Origin: Micrococcales bacterium | Lineage (GTDB): Bacteria > Actinomycetota > Actinomycetes > Actinomycetales > Cellulomonadaceae | Assembly (NCBI GenBank): GCA_009785115.1 | Contig: WQWY01000006.1 | Coordinates: 1-64,000 of the forward strand | Length of the DNA stretch: 64,000 bases | Direction: 5' to 3' | Part shown: positions 49,059 through 61,085 of the stretch, piece after piece | Layout: each line of letters starts with the position of its first letter | Numbering within the stretch: position 1 is the first letter of the stretch | Translations under genes and position numbers: made by a program | Notes under the pieces: generated by a model | The model's input: the letters and a program-made list of their open reading frames with translations, nothing else | What the model was told of the DNA's origin: nothing | Databases searched by the model: none

Positions 49059-51782
49059 ATGTCCGGAGCAGAGAGCCACCACACAGCCATGACAGCAGGA
49101 CGCAAGCTGGTGATCGTCGAGTCGCCGGCCAAGGCGCGCACGATCGCCGGGTATCTCGGTGAGGAGTTCGAGGTCGAGGCCAGCGTCGGGCACATCCGTG
49201 ACCTGCCGCAGCCCTCCGAGCTCCCGCCCGCGATGAAGAAGGGGCCGTTCGGCAAGTTCGCCGTGAACGTCGAGGACGGCTTCACGCCGTACTACGTCGT
49301 GGACGCGGACAAGAAGAAGAAGGTCGCCGAGCTCAAGAAGCTGCTCAAGGACTCCGACGAGCTCTACCTCGCCACCGATGAGGACCGCGAGGGCGAGGCC
49401 ATCGCCTGGCACCTGGCCCAAGAGCTCAAGCCCAAGGTGCCGGTCAAGCGGATGGTCTTCCACGAGATCACCCGTGAGGCGATCACCCGGGCGCTGGACA
49501 ACACCCGTGACATCGACCTGCGTCTGGTCGACTCTCAGGAGACCCGGCGCATCCTCGACAGGCTGTACGGGTACGAGGTCTCCCCGGTGCTGTGGCGCAA
49601 GGTCCGCCAGGGCCTGTCCGCCGGCCGGGTGCAGTCGGTGGCCATGCGGATGGTGGTCGAGCGCGAGCGCGAGCGCATGGCGTTCGTCGCCGTCGACTAC
49701 GCCGACGTGACCGGCACGTTCGCGACCGCCGACCCCGGCCAGCCGTCGTTCGCCGCGCGGATGGTCATGCTCGACGGGACGAAGATCGCCGTGGGCAGGG
49801 ACTTCTCCGACCGTGGCGAGCTGACGACCGGCGCGCGGCACCTGCGGCTGGACGAGGCCGAGCAGGTGGCGGCCGGGCTGGACGGCGCACCGTTCACGGT
49901 GGCGTCGGTGGAGACCAAGCCGTACACCCGTCGCCCCGCCGCGCCGTTCATCACCTCGACCCTCCAGCAGGAGGCGTCCCGCAAGCTGCGGATGAGCTCC
50001 AGAGCAACCATGCGCACCGCGCAGTCGTTGTACGAGAACGGCTACATCACCTATATGCGGACCGACTCGCCAGGTCTGTCGGCGCAGGCGGTCACCGCCG
50101 CTCGCCGCCAGGCCGCCGAGCTCTACGGCCCCGAGTACGTGCCCGACGCCCCGCGCGTGTACACCGCGAAGACGAAGGGCGCGCAAGAGGCTCACGAGGC
50201 GATCCGGCCGGCTGGCGACCACTTCCGCACCCCGGCCCAGGTGGCCGGGCAGCTGAGCGGCGACCAGCTGAAGCTGTACGAGCTGATCTGGAAGCGCACC
50301 GTCGCCTCGCAGATGGCCGACGCCAAGGGCACCACCGCGTCGGTGCGTCTCTCCGCGACGGTCACCACCGGCCCCATGGCCGGCCAGCAGGCGACGTTCG
50401 CGGCCTCGGGCACCGTCATCACGTTCCGCGGGTTCCTCGCCGCCTACGAGGAGGGCCGCGACGTCTCCCGCTACGCCGACGCCGAGGACGCCCGCCTCCC
50501 GCAGATGGTCACCGGCGACCCGGTGACCGGCTCCGACCTGGCAGCCGAGGGCCACCGCACGTCCCCGCCGCCGCGCTACACCGAGGCGTCGCTGGTCAAG
50601 GCGCTCGAGGAGCGAGGCATCGGCCGCCCGTCCACCTACGCGTCGACGATCTCCACGATCCTGGACCGTGGCTACGTGACCGCCCGGGGGCAGGCGCTGG
50701 TGCCCTCGTGGCTGGCCTTCGCGGTGACCAGGCTGCTGGAGGAGAACTTCGACCGGCTGGTCGACTACGGCTTCACCTCCATGATGGAGCAAGACCTCGA
50801 CGAGATCGCCGCCGGGCAGCGTGACCGGGTGGCCTGGTTGAGCCGCTTCTACTTCGGGGACTCCTCCGACGGCAAGGACGCTGAGGGGCTGCACGACCTG
50901 GTCGCCAACCTCGGGGAGATCGACGCCCGGGCGGTCAACTCGATCGACATCGGTGACGGCCTGGTGGTCCGGGTGGGCCGCTACGGGCCGTACCTCGAGG
51001 TGCCCGGCGACGACGGCGAGCCGCGCCGGGTGCCGGTGCCCGACGACGTCGCCCCCGACGAGCTGACGCCGGACCGCGCGCGCGAGCTCATCGCCGCCGA
51101 GCCGGAGGGTGACCGCGTGCTGGGCGTCGACCCGGGCACGGGCACGACGATCGTTGCGCGCAAGGGCCGCTACGGGCCGTACGTCACCGAGGTGCTGCCC
51201 GAGCCCGAGCTCGACCCGGGCCTGTCGGCGGCAGCACGCAAGAAGGCCCTGGCCGCCGCGCCGAAGCCGCGCACGGGGTCGCTGTTCAGGAGCATGTCGC
51301 TGGAGACGATCACGCTCGACGAGGCGTTGACGCTGCTCTCGCTGCCTCGTGTGGTGGGTACCGACCCGGGCACCGGCGACCCGATCACCGCGCAGAACGG
51401 CCGCTACGGGCCGTACCTGAGGCGGGGGACGGACTCACGCACGCTCGCCAGCGAAGACCTGCTGCTGACCATCACCCTGGACGAGGCGCTCGCGATCTAC
51501 GCCGAGCCGAAGCGCGGCCGTGGCGCGACGGCCGCGCCCCCGTTGCGCGAGCTGGGCACCGACCCCACCTCGGGCAAGCCGATCGTCGTCAAGGACGGCC
51601 GCTTCGGCCCGTACGTGACCGACGGGGTGACCAACCGGACGCTCCCGAGAGACACCAGCCCCGAGTCGATCACCGAGGAGCAGGCGGTGGAGCTGCTGGC
51701 GCTCAAGCGCGCCGCAGGCCCGGCCAAGAAGCGCACCACCACCAAGCGCACCACCAAGACCAAGGCCGCCGCCAAGGGCTGA
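49059..51782 (+). CDS. topA: DNA topoisomerase I
   Basis: KLVIVESPAKARTIAGYLG; ATDEDREGEAIAWHL; YITYMRTDSPGLS; C-terminal GRYGPY repeats and Lys/Thr-rich tail. Confidence 0.97.
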   Translation: MSGAESHHTAMTAGRKLVIVESPAKARTIAGYLGEEFEVEASVGHIRDLPQPSELPPAMKKGPFGKFAVNVEDGFTPYYVVDADKKKKVAELKKLLKDSDELYLATDEDREGEAIAWHLAQELKPKVPVKRMVFHEITREAITRALDNTRDIDLRLVDSQETRRILDRLYGYEVSPVLWRKVRQGLSAGRVQSVAMRMVVERERERMAFVAVDYADVTGTFATADPGQPSFAARMVMLDGTKIAVGRDFSDRGELTTGARHLRLDEAEQVAAGLDGAPFTVASVETKPYTRRPAAPFITSTLQQEASRKLRMSSRATMRTAQSLYENGYITYMRTDSPGLSAQAVTAARRQAAELYGPEYVPDAPRVYTAKTKGAQEAHEAIRPAGDHFRTPAQVAGQLSGDQLKLYELIWKRTVASQMADAKGTTASVRLSATVTTGPMAGQQATFAASGTVITFRGFLAAYEEGRDVSRYADAEDARLPQMVTGDPVTGSDLAAEGHRTSPPPRYTEASLVKALEERGIGRPSTYASTISTILDRGYVTARGQALVPSWLAFAVTRLLEENFDRLVDYGFTSMMEQDLDEIAAGQRDRVAWLSRFYFGDSSDGKDAEGLHDLVANLGEIDARAVNSIDIGDGLVVRVGRYGPYLEVPGDDGEPRRVPVPDDVAPDELTPDRARELIAAEPEGDRVLGVDPGTGTTIVARKGRYGPYVTEVLPEPELDPGLSAAARKKALAAAPKPRTGSLFRSMSLETITLDEALTLLSLPRVVGTDPGTGDPITAQNGRYGPYLRRGTDSRTLASEDLLLTITLDEALAIYAEPKRGRGATAAPPLRELGTDPTSGKPIVVKDGRFGPYVTDGVTNRTLPRDTSPESITEEQAVELLALKRAAGPAKKRTTTKRTTKTKAAAKG

Positions 51783-51870
51783 GGAGCATCCTCAGGCTCC
51801 TGAGCGGCGGACGGGTCTGAGGTCGTCGCTCGACCGGTGCGAACCGAGGGGTCGCGCTACGTTGAGAGGC

Positions 51871-52896
51871 ATGGCCTACACCGAGGACCCGCGCACCGCC
51901 CCGCCCGTGCGGTGGGGCATCATCGGCACCGGCGGCATCGCGGGCGCGTTCGCCGACGCGGTGCGCAAGCACACGCGCTCCCAGGTGGTCGCAGTGGGTT
52001 CTCGCAACCGCGACCGCGCCGGGCGGTTCGCCACCGCGCGCCGTGTGCCGACGGCGCACTCGTCGTACCGGGCGCTGGTCGAAGACCCTCAGGTCGACGT
52101 GGTGTACGTCGCCACGCCGGTGTCCGAGCACCGTGACCACGCCCTGCTCGCCCTGGGTGCGGGCAAGCACGTGCTGGTGGAGAAGTCGTTCACGCGCGAC
52201 GTCGGAGAGGCTCGTGAGGTGTTCGCCGCGGCCGAGCGGGCGGGGACGTTCGCCATGGAGGCCATGTGGACGCGGTTCTTGCCGCACGTCGCCGCGCTGC
52301 ACCAGATGATCGACGCCGGTGAGATCGGGGAGATCGTCAACGTGCGCGCCGACCACGGGCAGCACTTCCCGTTCGACCCGGCGCACCGGCTGTACGACCC
52401 GGCGCTGGCCGGCGGGGCGATGCTGGACCTGGGCGTGTACACGGTGGCATGGGCGCACGACCTGCTCGGGGTGCCGTCGGCGGTGCACGCGGTGGGAGAG
52501 CTGACCGAGACCGGGGTGGACGGGCAGGTCGCCATCGCCACCGAGCACGGCCCGCGTCAGCACGCCACCTTGTTCACCACGCTGTGGGCGCAGACGCCCA
52601 CCACCTCCTCGATCTCCGGCACCGAGGGCCACGTGCGGGTCGCCGGCTCGTTCTACCAGCCGACGTCGTTCGTGGTGACCCGCCGCGACGGGCGGGTCTG
52701 GACGTTCGACCAGCCGGTGGCTCGGGGCCTGCAGTACGAGGCGGCCGAGGTCGCCCGCTGCGTCGCCGAGGGGCGTACCCAGTCGGAGCGGATGACCTGG
52801 AAGGACACGACCGACGTGCTGGCCACCATGGACGAGGTGCGCCGTCAGGTCGGGGTGGTCTACCCGGGCGAGCAGGGCTGGCCTCGACAGGGCTGA
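51871..52896 (+). CDS. Gfo/Idh/MocA family oxidoreductase
   Basis: RWGIIGTGGIAGAFADAVR; GKHVLVEKSFTRDVGEA; YDPALAGGAMLDLGVY. Confidence 0.94.
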   Translation: MAYTEDPRTAPPVRWGIIGTGGIAGAFADAVRKHTRSQVVAVGSRNRDRAGRFATARRVPTAHSSYRALVEDPQVDVVYVATPVSEHRDHALLALGAGKHVLVEKSFTRDVGEAREVFAAAERAGTFAMEAMWTRFLPHVAALHQMIDAGEIGEIVNVRADHGQHFPFDPAHRLYDPALAGGAMLDLGVYTVAWAHDLLGVPSAVHAVGELTETGVDGQVAIATEHGPRQHATLFTTLWAQTPTTSSISGTEGHVRVAGSFYQPTSFVVTRRDGRVWTFDQPVARGLQYEAAEVARCVAEGRTQSERMTWKDTTDVLATMDEVRRQVGVVYPGEQGWPRQG

Positions 52897-52947
52897 CACC
52901 GGCAGGCGACGACCTCTGAGCGGCCCGCCCGCGGGTACGCTGCCCCG

Positions 52948-53565
52948 GTGACGCGCGGACTGTTCATCTCCTTCGAGGGCGGGGACGGCGCGGGCAAGTC
53001 CACGCAGTCCCGAGCGCTGGCACAGTGGTTGACGGACCTGGGGCGCACGGTGGTGCGCACCTTCGAGCCCGGCGACACCGCGCTGGGGGCCGTGCTGCGC
53101 CAGGCGGTGCAGCACGGCGAGGAGGTCTCGGCACGCACCGAGGCGCTGCTGTACGCCGCTGACCGTGCCCACCACGTCGACACGGTGGTGCGCCCCGCGC
53201 TCGAGCGCGGCCAGGACGTGGTGACCGACCGGTACCTGGACTCCTCGGTCGCCTACCAGGGCGCGGGCCGGGGGCTGGGGGTCGAGGAGGTCGAGAGGTT
53301 GTCCCTCTGGGCGACCGAGGGGCTCCTGCCTGATCTCACGGTGCTGCTGGACCTCGACCCGGCTGTCGGGCTGGGCCGGCTCACCGGCACCCCGGACCGC
53401 ATGGAACGCGCCGGTGACGAGCTCCACCGCCGGGTCCGTGAGACCTTCCTGGCGCGGGCCGAGGCTGACTCGGGGCGTTTCCTCGTCCTCGACGCCACCC
53501 GTCCCGCCGACGAGGTGGCCGAGGCGATCCGCACCCGTGTCCGTCCCCTCCTGCCTGCCGTCTGA
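52948..53565 (+). CDS. tmk: dTMP kinase
   Basis: GLFISFEGGDGAGKSTQSRAL; DVVTDRYLDSSVAYQGAGRGLG. Confidence 0.96.
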   Translation: MTRGLFISFEGGDGAGKSTQSRALAQWLTDLGRTVVRTFEPGDTALGAVLRQAVQHGEEVSARTEALLYAADRAHHVDTVVRPALERGQDVVTDRYLDSSVAYQGAGRGLGVEEVERLSLWATEGLLPDLTVLLDLDPAVGLGRLTGTPDRMERAGDELHRRVRETFLARAEADSGRFLVLDATRPADEVAEAIRTRVRPLLPAV

Positions 53566-53642
53566 TCCGCGTCCAGCCTCCGCGCTGGTCGGCAGGGGGA
53601 TCGCGAGGCGGGGTTGATAGGGTCTGGCGACAAGGAGGTCGG

Positions 53643-54779
53643 GTGAGCGTCTGGGACGAGGTCGTCGGGCAGGAGCCCGCGATCGGCGTGCTCTGCGCCG
53701 CGGTCGCCGACCCCAGGGCCATGACCCACGCCTGGCTCGTCACCGGACCGCCCGGCTCGGGCAGGTCCACCGCCGCGCGCGCGTTCGCCGCCGCCCTCCA
53801 GTGCGCGTCGGGCGGGTGCGGCGTGTGCCACGACTGCACGACGGTGCTGGCCGGCACCCACGAGAACGTCACCCTGGTCGCCACCGAGGGGCTGCACCTG
53901 CGGGTGGACGACACCCGGCCCCTGGTCCAGCTCGCCCAGCGGGCACCGACCCGCCACCGGTGGCGGGTGATCGTCGTCGAGGACGCCGACCGTCTCAACG
54001 AGGCCAGCGGCAACGTGCTGCTCAAGGCGTTGGAGGAACCCGCGCCACGCACCGTGTGGGTGCTGTGCGCCCCCAGCCCCGGTGACGTGCTGACGACGGT
54101 GCGCTCACGCTGCCGAGGGGTGCGTCTGAGGGTCCCGCCGGTCGACGCCGTGGCTGCCCTGCTCGTCGCGCGCGACGGTGTCGAGCCGCGTGCCGCGGCG
54201 GTCGCGGCCCGTGCGGCGTCGAGCCACGTGGGTGTGGCCCGGCGCCTGGCCCGTGACCCGGACGCCCGTGCCCGCCGTGATGCGGTGCTGGAGATGGCCG
54301 GACGCATCAGGGGGGTCGGTGACGCGGTGACGGTCGCTGACGAGCTGGTCGAGACCGCGAAGGCCGAGGCGGTCGCGGTCACCGGCGAGCGGGACGCCGC
54401 CGAGCGCGCCGACCTGCTGCGCGCCCTGGGTGCCGAGGCCGGGAGCCGGCTGCCCCCCGCGGTGCGTTCCCAGGTCACCGAGCTGGAGAAGGAGCAGAAG
54501 CGCCGGGCGACCCGTGCGCAGCGCGACGTGCTCGACCGGGCGATGATGGACCTGCTCTCGCTGTACCGGGACGTGCTCGTCGTCCAGCTCGGGGCCGGTG
54601 TGGACCTGGTCAACGTCGAGCGAGCGGGGCTGATCGAGCGGCTGGCCGCCGAGGGGACGCCCGAGCAGACGCTGCGGCGCATGGACACCGTCGGACAGGC
54701 GCGCACCCGCCTGTCGGGCAACGTCGCACCGATGTTGGCGGTCGAGGCGATGATGATCGGGCTGAGGCCCCAAGGATGA
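53643..54779 (+). CDS. holB: DNA polymerase III subunit delta'
   Basis: MSVWDEVVGQEPAIGVL; VTGPPGSGRSTAARAFAAALQC; VIVVEDADRLNEASGNVLLKALEEPAPRTVWVL. Confidence 0.95.
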   Translation: MSVWDEVVGQEPAIGVLCAAVADPRAMTHAWLVTGPPGSGRSTAARAFAAALQCASGGCGVCHDCTTVLAGTHENVTLVATEGLHLRVDDTRPLVQLAQRAPTRHRWRVIVVEDADRLNEASGNVLLKALEEPAPRTVWVLCAPSPGDVLTTVRSRCRGVRLRVPPVDAVAALLVARDGVEPRAAAVAARAASSHVGVARRLARDPDARARRDAVLEMAGRIRGVGDAVTVADELVETAKAEAVAVTGERDAAERADLLRALGAEAGSRLPPAVRSQVTELEKEQKRRATRAQRDVLDRAMMDLLSLYRDVLVVQLGAGVDLVNVERAGLIERLAAEGTPEQTLRRMDTVGQARTRLSGNVAPMLAVEAMMIGLRPQG

Positions 54780-56368
54780 GGAGTCGGGCTGAGGCCCTAC
54801 GGACGAGAACGATGAGGGAGCTGGGCGTGGGTCGGACGGTATCGAGGTCGGCACGTGGTCGTGCGCCGGTGGTGGCGGTGGTCGCGTGCGCCGTGCTGGT
54901 GCTGGCGGCCTGCGCGCCGCCGGGCAAGAACCAGAGACCGGTGGCGAGCAGCGCCGCGACCGAGGCCCCTCCTGGCCTCGAGGCGTACTACTCCCAACAG
55001 CTGGACTGGAAGGAGTGCGACGACGACCGCAGCCTCCAGTGCGCGACGATGACGGTCCCGATGGACTACACCGACCCCGGTGGTGAGACGATCGAGATCG
55101 CCGTGGCCCGGTCGCAGGCCAGGAACAGCCAGGGCTCGGTCGTCATCAACCCTGGCGGGCCGGGGGCCTCGGGTGTCGACATGGTGTCCTACGTCGCCTC
55201 GAGCGCGGGCAAGAAGCTGCGCGAGTCGTTGGACGTGGTGGGTTTCGACCCGCGCGGGGTGCAGCGCTCCAGCGCTGTCGCGTGCGTGGACGGCGAGCAG
55301 ATGGACGCGGTCATGTCCTTCGACATCGACGGCTCCACCGAGCGGGGCAGGGCGGCGGCCACGGCGATGTGGACCGAGCTCGGCGCGGCCTGTCTCGAGA
55401 ACACCGGCCCGCTGCTGGGTCACGTCGACACGATCTCGGCGGCTCGTGACATGGACGTGCTGCGCGCCGTGCTGGGCGAGACCACGCTGACCTATCTGGG
55501 CTTCTCCTACGGCACCCAGCTGGGCGCCGTCTATGCGGCGCTGTTCCCCGAGCGGGCCGGCCGGCTGGTGCTCGACGGTGCGCTCAGCCCCACCATGACC
55601 TCGCTGGAGGCCAGCGTGGGCCAGGCCGGTGGTTTCGAGTCCGCGCTGCGCGCCTACGCCGAGGACTGCCTGACCTCCGCGAGCTGCCCCCTGCGCGGCT
55701 CGGTGGACGAGGCGGTCGCCCAGGTGGGGGCGATCCTCACCCGGGCTCGCACGAACCCGATCGACACGGGCACCGACCGTGCCCTCACCGGCACGCTCGC
55801 CTTCCTCGGTGTCGCCATGCCGCTCTACAGCCAGGACTACTGGCCGTACCTCACCCAGGCGCTGTCGGCGGTCATCAGGGACAACGACGGTTCCAGGCTG
55901 CTGTGGCTGGCCGACATCTACGCCGACCGCGAGCAGGACGGCACCTACTCGACCAACAGCATGGAGGCGTTCATCGCGATCGGCTGTGCCGACGATCGCG
56001 GTGACGCCGACCCGGCGGCGATGGCGGCCGAGGCCGAGCAGATCAGGGCGGTGGCCCCCACGGTGTGGGAGTACTTCTCCTGGACCGCGCTGGAGTGCGC
56101 CGCCTGGCCCACCCCGCCCGCGCAGCCGTTGGAGTCCTACGCGGCCGAGGGTGCCCCGCCCATCGTCGTCATCGGCACCACCAACGACCCGGCCACGCCG
56201 TACCAGTGGGCGAAGGACCTGGCCGCGCTGCTGAGCTCGTCGGTGATGGTGACACGCGAGGGGGAGGGGCACACGGCATACCTGTCGGGCAACAGCTGCA
56301 TCACCGCCCTCGTGGACAGCTTCCTGGTCGACGGCACCGTCCCCAAGGACGGCACCACCTGCTCCTAG
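54776..56368 (+). CDS. alpha/beta hydrolase, TAP-like tripeptidyl aminopeptidase lipoprotein
   Basis: lipobox LVLAAC; VVINPGGPGASGVDMV; YLGFSYGTQLGAVYAALFPERAGRLVLDG. Confidence 0.93.
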   Translation: MRSRAEALRTRTMRELGVGRTVSRSARGRAPVVAVVACAVLVLAACAPPGKNQRPVASSAATEAPPGLEAYYSQQLDWKECDDDRSLQCATMTVPMDYTDPGGETIEIAVARSQARNSQGSVVINPGGPGASGVDMVSYVASSAGKKLRESLDVVGFDPRGVQRSSAVACVDGEQMDAVMSFDIDGSTERGRAAATAMWTELGAACLENTGPLLGHVDTISAARDMDVLRAVLGETTLTYLGFSYGTQLGAVYAALFPERAGRLVLDGALSPTMTSLEASVGQAGGFESALRAYAEDCLTSASCPLRGSVDEAVAQVGAILTRARTNPIDTGTDRALTGTLAFLGVAMPLYSQDYWPYLTQALSAVIRDNDGSRLLWLADIYADREQDGTYSTNSMEAFIAIGCADDRGDADPAAMAAEAEQIRAVAPTVWEYFSWTALECAAWPTPPAQPLESYAAEGAPPIVVIGTTNDPATPYQWAKDLAALLSSSVMVTREGEGHTAYLSGNSCITALVDSFLVDGTVPKDGTTCS

Positions 56369-56498
56369 CGCGACCTGCCGGCCGGTACGCGCCCCGGGCA
56401 GGGGCACGTACCGGCCGGCTTTGGCCTGGCCCTGGCCGACCCGGTAGAGTTGCCCCGCTCGCCGTGAGGCGAGCCCCGTCTGCCGTGAGGCCGACGGC

Positions 56499-56571
56499 GC
56501 CGCCTTAGCTCAGTCGGCAGAGCGTCTCACTCGTAATGAGAAGGTCGAGGGTTCGATTCCCTCAGGCGGCT
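56499..56571 (+). tRNA. tRNA-Thr(CGT)
   Basis: GCCGCCTTAGCTCAGTCGGCAGAGCGTCTCACTCGTAATGAGAAGGTCGAGGGTTCGATTCCCTCAGGCGGCT. Confidence 0.95.
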
Positions 56572-56575
56572 CCGA

Positions 56576-56617
56576 AGAAGGCCCAGGTCAGAGGCAATTT
56601 CCTGACGTGGGCCTTCT
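56576..56617 (+). terminator. hairpin after tRNA-Thr
   Basis: agaaggccca / tgggccttct. Confidence 0.65.
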
Positions 56618-56749
56618 CGTGTCCCGATGCGAGCGGTCATCTGTCGGTCATCGATGGACCTCGGTTCGCACCCGTCGCGATACAGCCACGAGCGTGGGTA
56701 GAGACGTCTAGGTGATGCGGGTAGCGACTGGCCGTGATGGGGTTTGCGT

Positions 56750-57169
56750 GTGATGCCCGCCAAGGCCGCGACCGTCCTGGGTTGCTCCGCCCTGCTCCTC
56801 ACCCTCGGAGCCTGTGCGGCTGACACGTCGACCCCGGGCAGCACGCGAGAGGCGACGTCGACCGCGCTGTCCAGCACACCGCCAGAGAGGGAGACCCCCA
56901 TGGGCCAGAGCATCTTCGTCGGGGAGTGGCGGACCGTGTCGGACCCCGACGACGCGGGGACGACGCTCACGCTGCGCGCTGACGGCACCCTCACCGTCGC
57001 GCTGGCCGGTTCCGGTGCCCCGCCGCCGAGCGATGGCACCTGGGAGGAGACGACCGTGGCCACAGCCACCCTCAGGGTCGACAGCGACCTGACCGAGGCG
57101 ACCGTGGTCGGTGACCGCCTGATCCTGTCGGGTACCTCCGACATGATCCTCGTCTTCACCAGGCACTGA
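56750..57169 (+). CDS. small lipocalin-like lipoprotein
   Basis: lipobox LLTLGAC; FVGEWRTVSDPDDAGTTLTLRADGTLTVAL...DGTWEE. Confidence 0.65.
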   Translation: MMPAKAATVLGCSALLLTLGACAADTSTPGSTREATSTALSSTPPERETPMGQSIFVGEWRTVSDPDDAGTTLTLRADGTLTVALAGSGAPPPSDGTWEETTVATATLRVDSDLTEATVVGDRLILSGTSDMILVFTRH

Positions 57170-57226
57170 GCGGCCCTGTGGGACGAGGGTGGCTCGCCCG
57201 GGGCCTTGAGGTTCCAGAGACGACGA

Positions 57227-57254
57227 GGGCCGGTCACCCGAAGGTGACCGGCCC
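57227..57254. terminator. terminator downstream of groEL
   Basis: gggccggtcacc cgaa ggtgaccggccc. Confidence 0.8.
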
Positions 57255-57277
57255 TGTCGGTACGACGGGGGACGGAC

Positions 57278-59059
<1,782 letters not shown>

Positions 59060-59086
59060 TTAGCACTCGACACCCTCGAGTGCAAG
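59060..59086 (-). promoter_or_regulatory. CIRCE operator (HrcA site) 2
   Basis: ttagcactc-N9-gagtgcaag. Confidence 0.8.
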
Positions 59087-59174
59087 CTCGTGCCGTCGGT
59101 GTCGCGGCGCTCAAAGGCGGTGCGGACGGGCGGTGCCGTGCCCGGGCGGGGCGGCACCCGTCCGCACGACACTC

Positions 59175-59750
59175 TCAGGACAAGCGCTCGAGCAGCACCA
59201 CGCGGATGCCCTGGGTGCGTGTGTCGAGGCTGACCTCGTCCAGCCCCAGGGTGCTCGCGACCAGCTCGGCCGTGGGTCGCAGGTCTTCGGCGCCGTAGAA
59301 CACGGTGGACGTGGTGAGCGAGCCCCGCTCGGTGTTGTCGGCGGTGACCTCGGTGAAGCCCGCAGAGGTGAGCCTGCTCTGGGCCGTGGCCGCCAGACCC
59401 TGGATGCGCGCGGCGTTCAGCACCTGGACCGGGGTCGTGAGCACCGGCTCGGGCTCCGTCGGCTCCGGCTCGTCGTCGGTGGGCTCGGTGGGTGCGGGCT
59501 CCGGCTCGGGGATGTCGACGTCGATCGGCTCCCCGGCCGTGGTCCCACCAGAGGGCGTGCCCGACGAGCCGAAGGGGTTCCAGTAGTACACCGCGCCGAA
59601 GGTCAGCCCCGCGATGACGACGAGGGCGAGGAGGAAGGGCCACCACCTGCTCCAGGCCGAGCGCGGCGCTCGGTGCACGCCACGGGGACCGTCCGGGTCC
59701 GCCTGCACGTCGAACTCGTCGTCGGGGTACGGGTAGCGGGCCTTGCTCAC
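59175..59750 (-). CDS. LytR C-terminal domain protein (membrane-anchored)
   Basis: single TM, Pro/Glu linker, VQVLNAARIQGLAATAQSRLTSAGFTEVTADNTE. Confidence 0.8.
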   Translation of the reverse strand: MSKARYPYPDDEFDVQADPDGPRGVHRAPRSAWSRWWPFLLALVVIAGLTFGAVYYWNPFGSSGTPSGGTTAGEPIDVDIPEPEPAPTEPTDDEPEPTEPEPVLTTPVQVLNAARIQGLAATAQSRLTSAGFTEVTADNTERGSLTTSTVFYGAEDLRPTAELVASTLGLDEVSLDTRTQGIRVVLLERLS

Positions 59751-59823
59751 GCCCGACAGGCTATCGGGTCTGCCCGAAAGCTGGGCGGGAAGGGCACAGC
59801 GGGAAAGGCACAGCGGGGCTGGA

Positions 59824-60141
59824 TCAGACGGCGCCGAGCCTGCGTGCGCTGCGGGCGCGCTGACGCGAGGCGCGCATCCGGCGCAGCCTCTTGACCAGCA
59901 TCGGGTCGTGAGCGAGCGCGTCCGGGTCGTCGATGAGGGTGTTGAGCACCTGGTAGTACCGCGTGGCAGACATGTCGAACAGCTCGCGCACGGCCTGCTC
60001 CTTGGCCCCGGCGTACCGCCACCACTGCCGCTCGAAAGCGAGGATCTGCTGATCCCGCTCCGACAGACCAGGCGTGGACAGACCAGGCGTGCCGAGGGCC
60101 GGCTCGTGCAGCATGCTGGGCACCGTCGCCGCGCCGTCCAT
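59824..60141 (-). CDS. DUF3263 domain-containing protein
   Basis: LSERDQQILAFERQWWRYAGAKEQAVRELFDMSATRYYQVLNTLIDDPDALAHDPMLVKRLRRMR. Confidence 0.88.
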   Translation of the reverse strand: MDGAATVPSMLHEPALGTPGLSTPGLSERDQQILAFERQWWRYAGAKEQAVRELFDMSATRYYQVLNTLIDDPDALAHDPMLVKRLRRMRASRQRARSARRLGAV

Positions 60142-60391
60142 ACGCCTCTCCTCCCGGCCTTCCACGTCTGGCCCCCACCCTACGCCCTGAATCACACCTC
60201 TGTCGTTAGCTCTGCCACCCTTCCTCCACCCCCTGCCGCCCCCTTCTTCGCGCTCTGCGATCTTCCCCGGCACCTCCGCTCGTCGGCTCTTCGCCGCTTC
60301 GTCGGGCTGTCTTCTGCGAAGCGGCGAGGGCCCGCGAGGCAGCGGGGTATGGCGACGCTGAGGGTGAGGGGAGGAGGGTAGGGTTCGGGAC

Positions 60392-61069
60392 GTGGCACCA
60401 GCACCGCTCGACCAGATCATGGCGCCCGACTGGGCGGCGGCTCTCGCGCCGGTGGAGCCCACCATCCGCACCATGGGCGACTTCCTGAGGGCTGAGACCG
60501 CCGAGGGGCGCGGCTACCTCCCCGCGGGCGACGCGGTGTTCCGCGCCTTCGCCCGCCCGCTGGCCGACGTGCGCGTGCTCGTGGTCGGCCAAGACCCGTA
60601 CCCCACGCCCGGGCACCCGATGGGTCTGTCGTTCTCCGTGCAGCCCGACGTGCGACCGCTGCCCCGCTCCTTGGAGAACATCTTCCGTGAGCTCGTGGAC
60701 GACGTGGGCGTGCCCGCGCCCACCTGCGGCGACCTGACGCCGTGGGCCGACCGTGGCGTGATGATGCTCAACAGGGTGCTCACCGTGCGTCCGGGAACCC
60801 CGGCGTCGCACCGTGGGAAAGGCTGGGAGCAGGTCACCGACGCCGCGATCGAGGCCCTGGTGGCTCGTGGCGGTCCGCTCGTGGCCGTGCTCTGGGGCCG
60901 GGACGCCCAGTCGCTGGCCCCACGCCTGGGCGCCGTCCCGTCCGTGCGCTCGCCCCACCCCAGCCCCTTGTCGGCCTCGCGCGGCTTCTTCGGCTCCCGC
61001 CCGTTCTCCACGGTCAACAGCCTGCTGGCCGACCAGGGCGCGACCCCCGTCGACTGGACCCTCCCCTGA
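60392..61069 (+). CDS. ung: uracil-DNA glycosylase
   Basis: [41 protein letters not shown]. Confidence 0.97.
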   Translation: MAPAPLDQIMAPDWAAALAPVEPTIRTMGDFLRAETAEGRGYLPAGDAVFRAFARPLADVRVLVVGQDPYPTPGHPMGLSFSVQPDVRPLPRSLENIFRELVDDVGVPAPTCGDLTPWADRGVMMLNRVLTVRPGTPASHRGKGWEQVTDAAIEALVARGGPLVAVLWGRDAQSLAPRLGAVPSVRSPHPSPLSASRGFFGSRPFSTVNSLLADQGATPVDWTLP

Positions 61070-61085
61070 GGGGCTGTCTCGCGCG

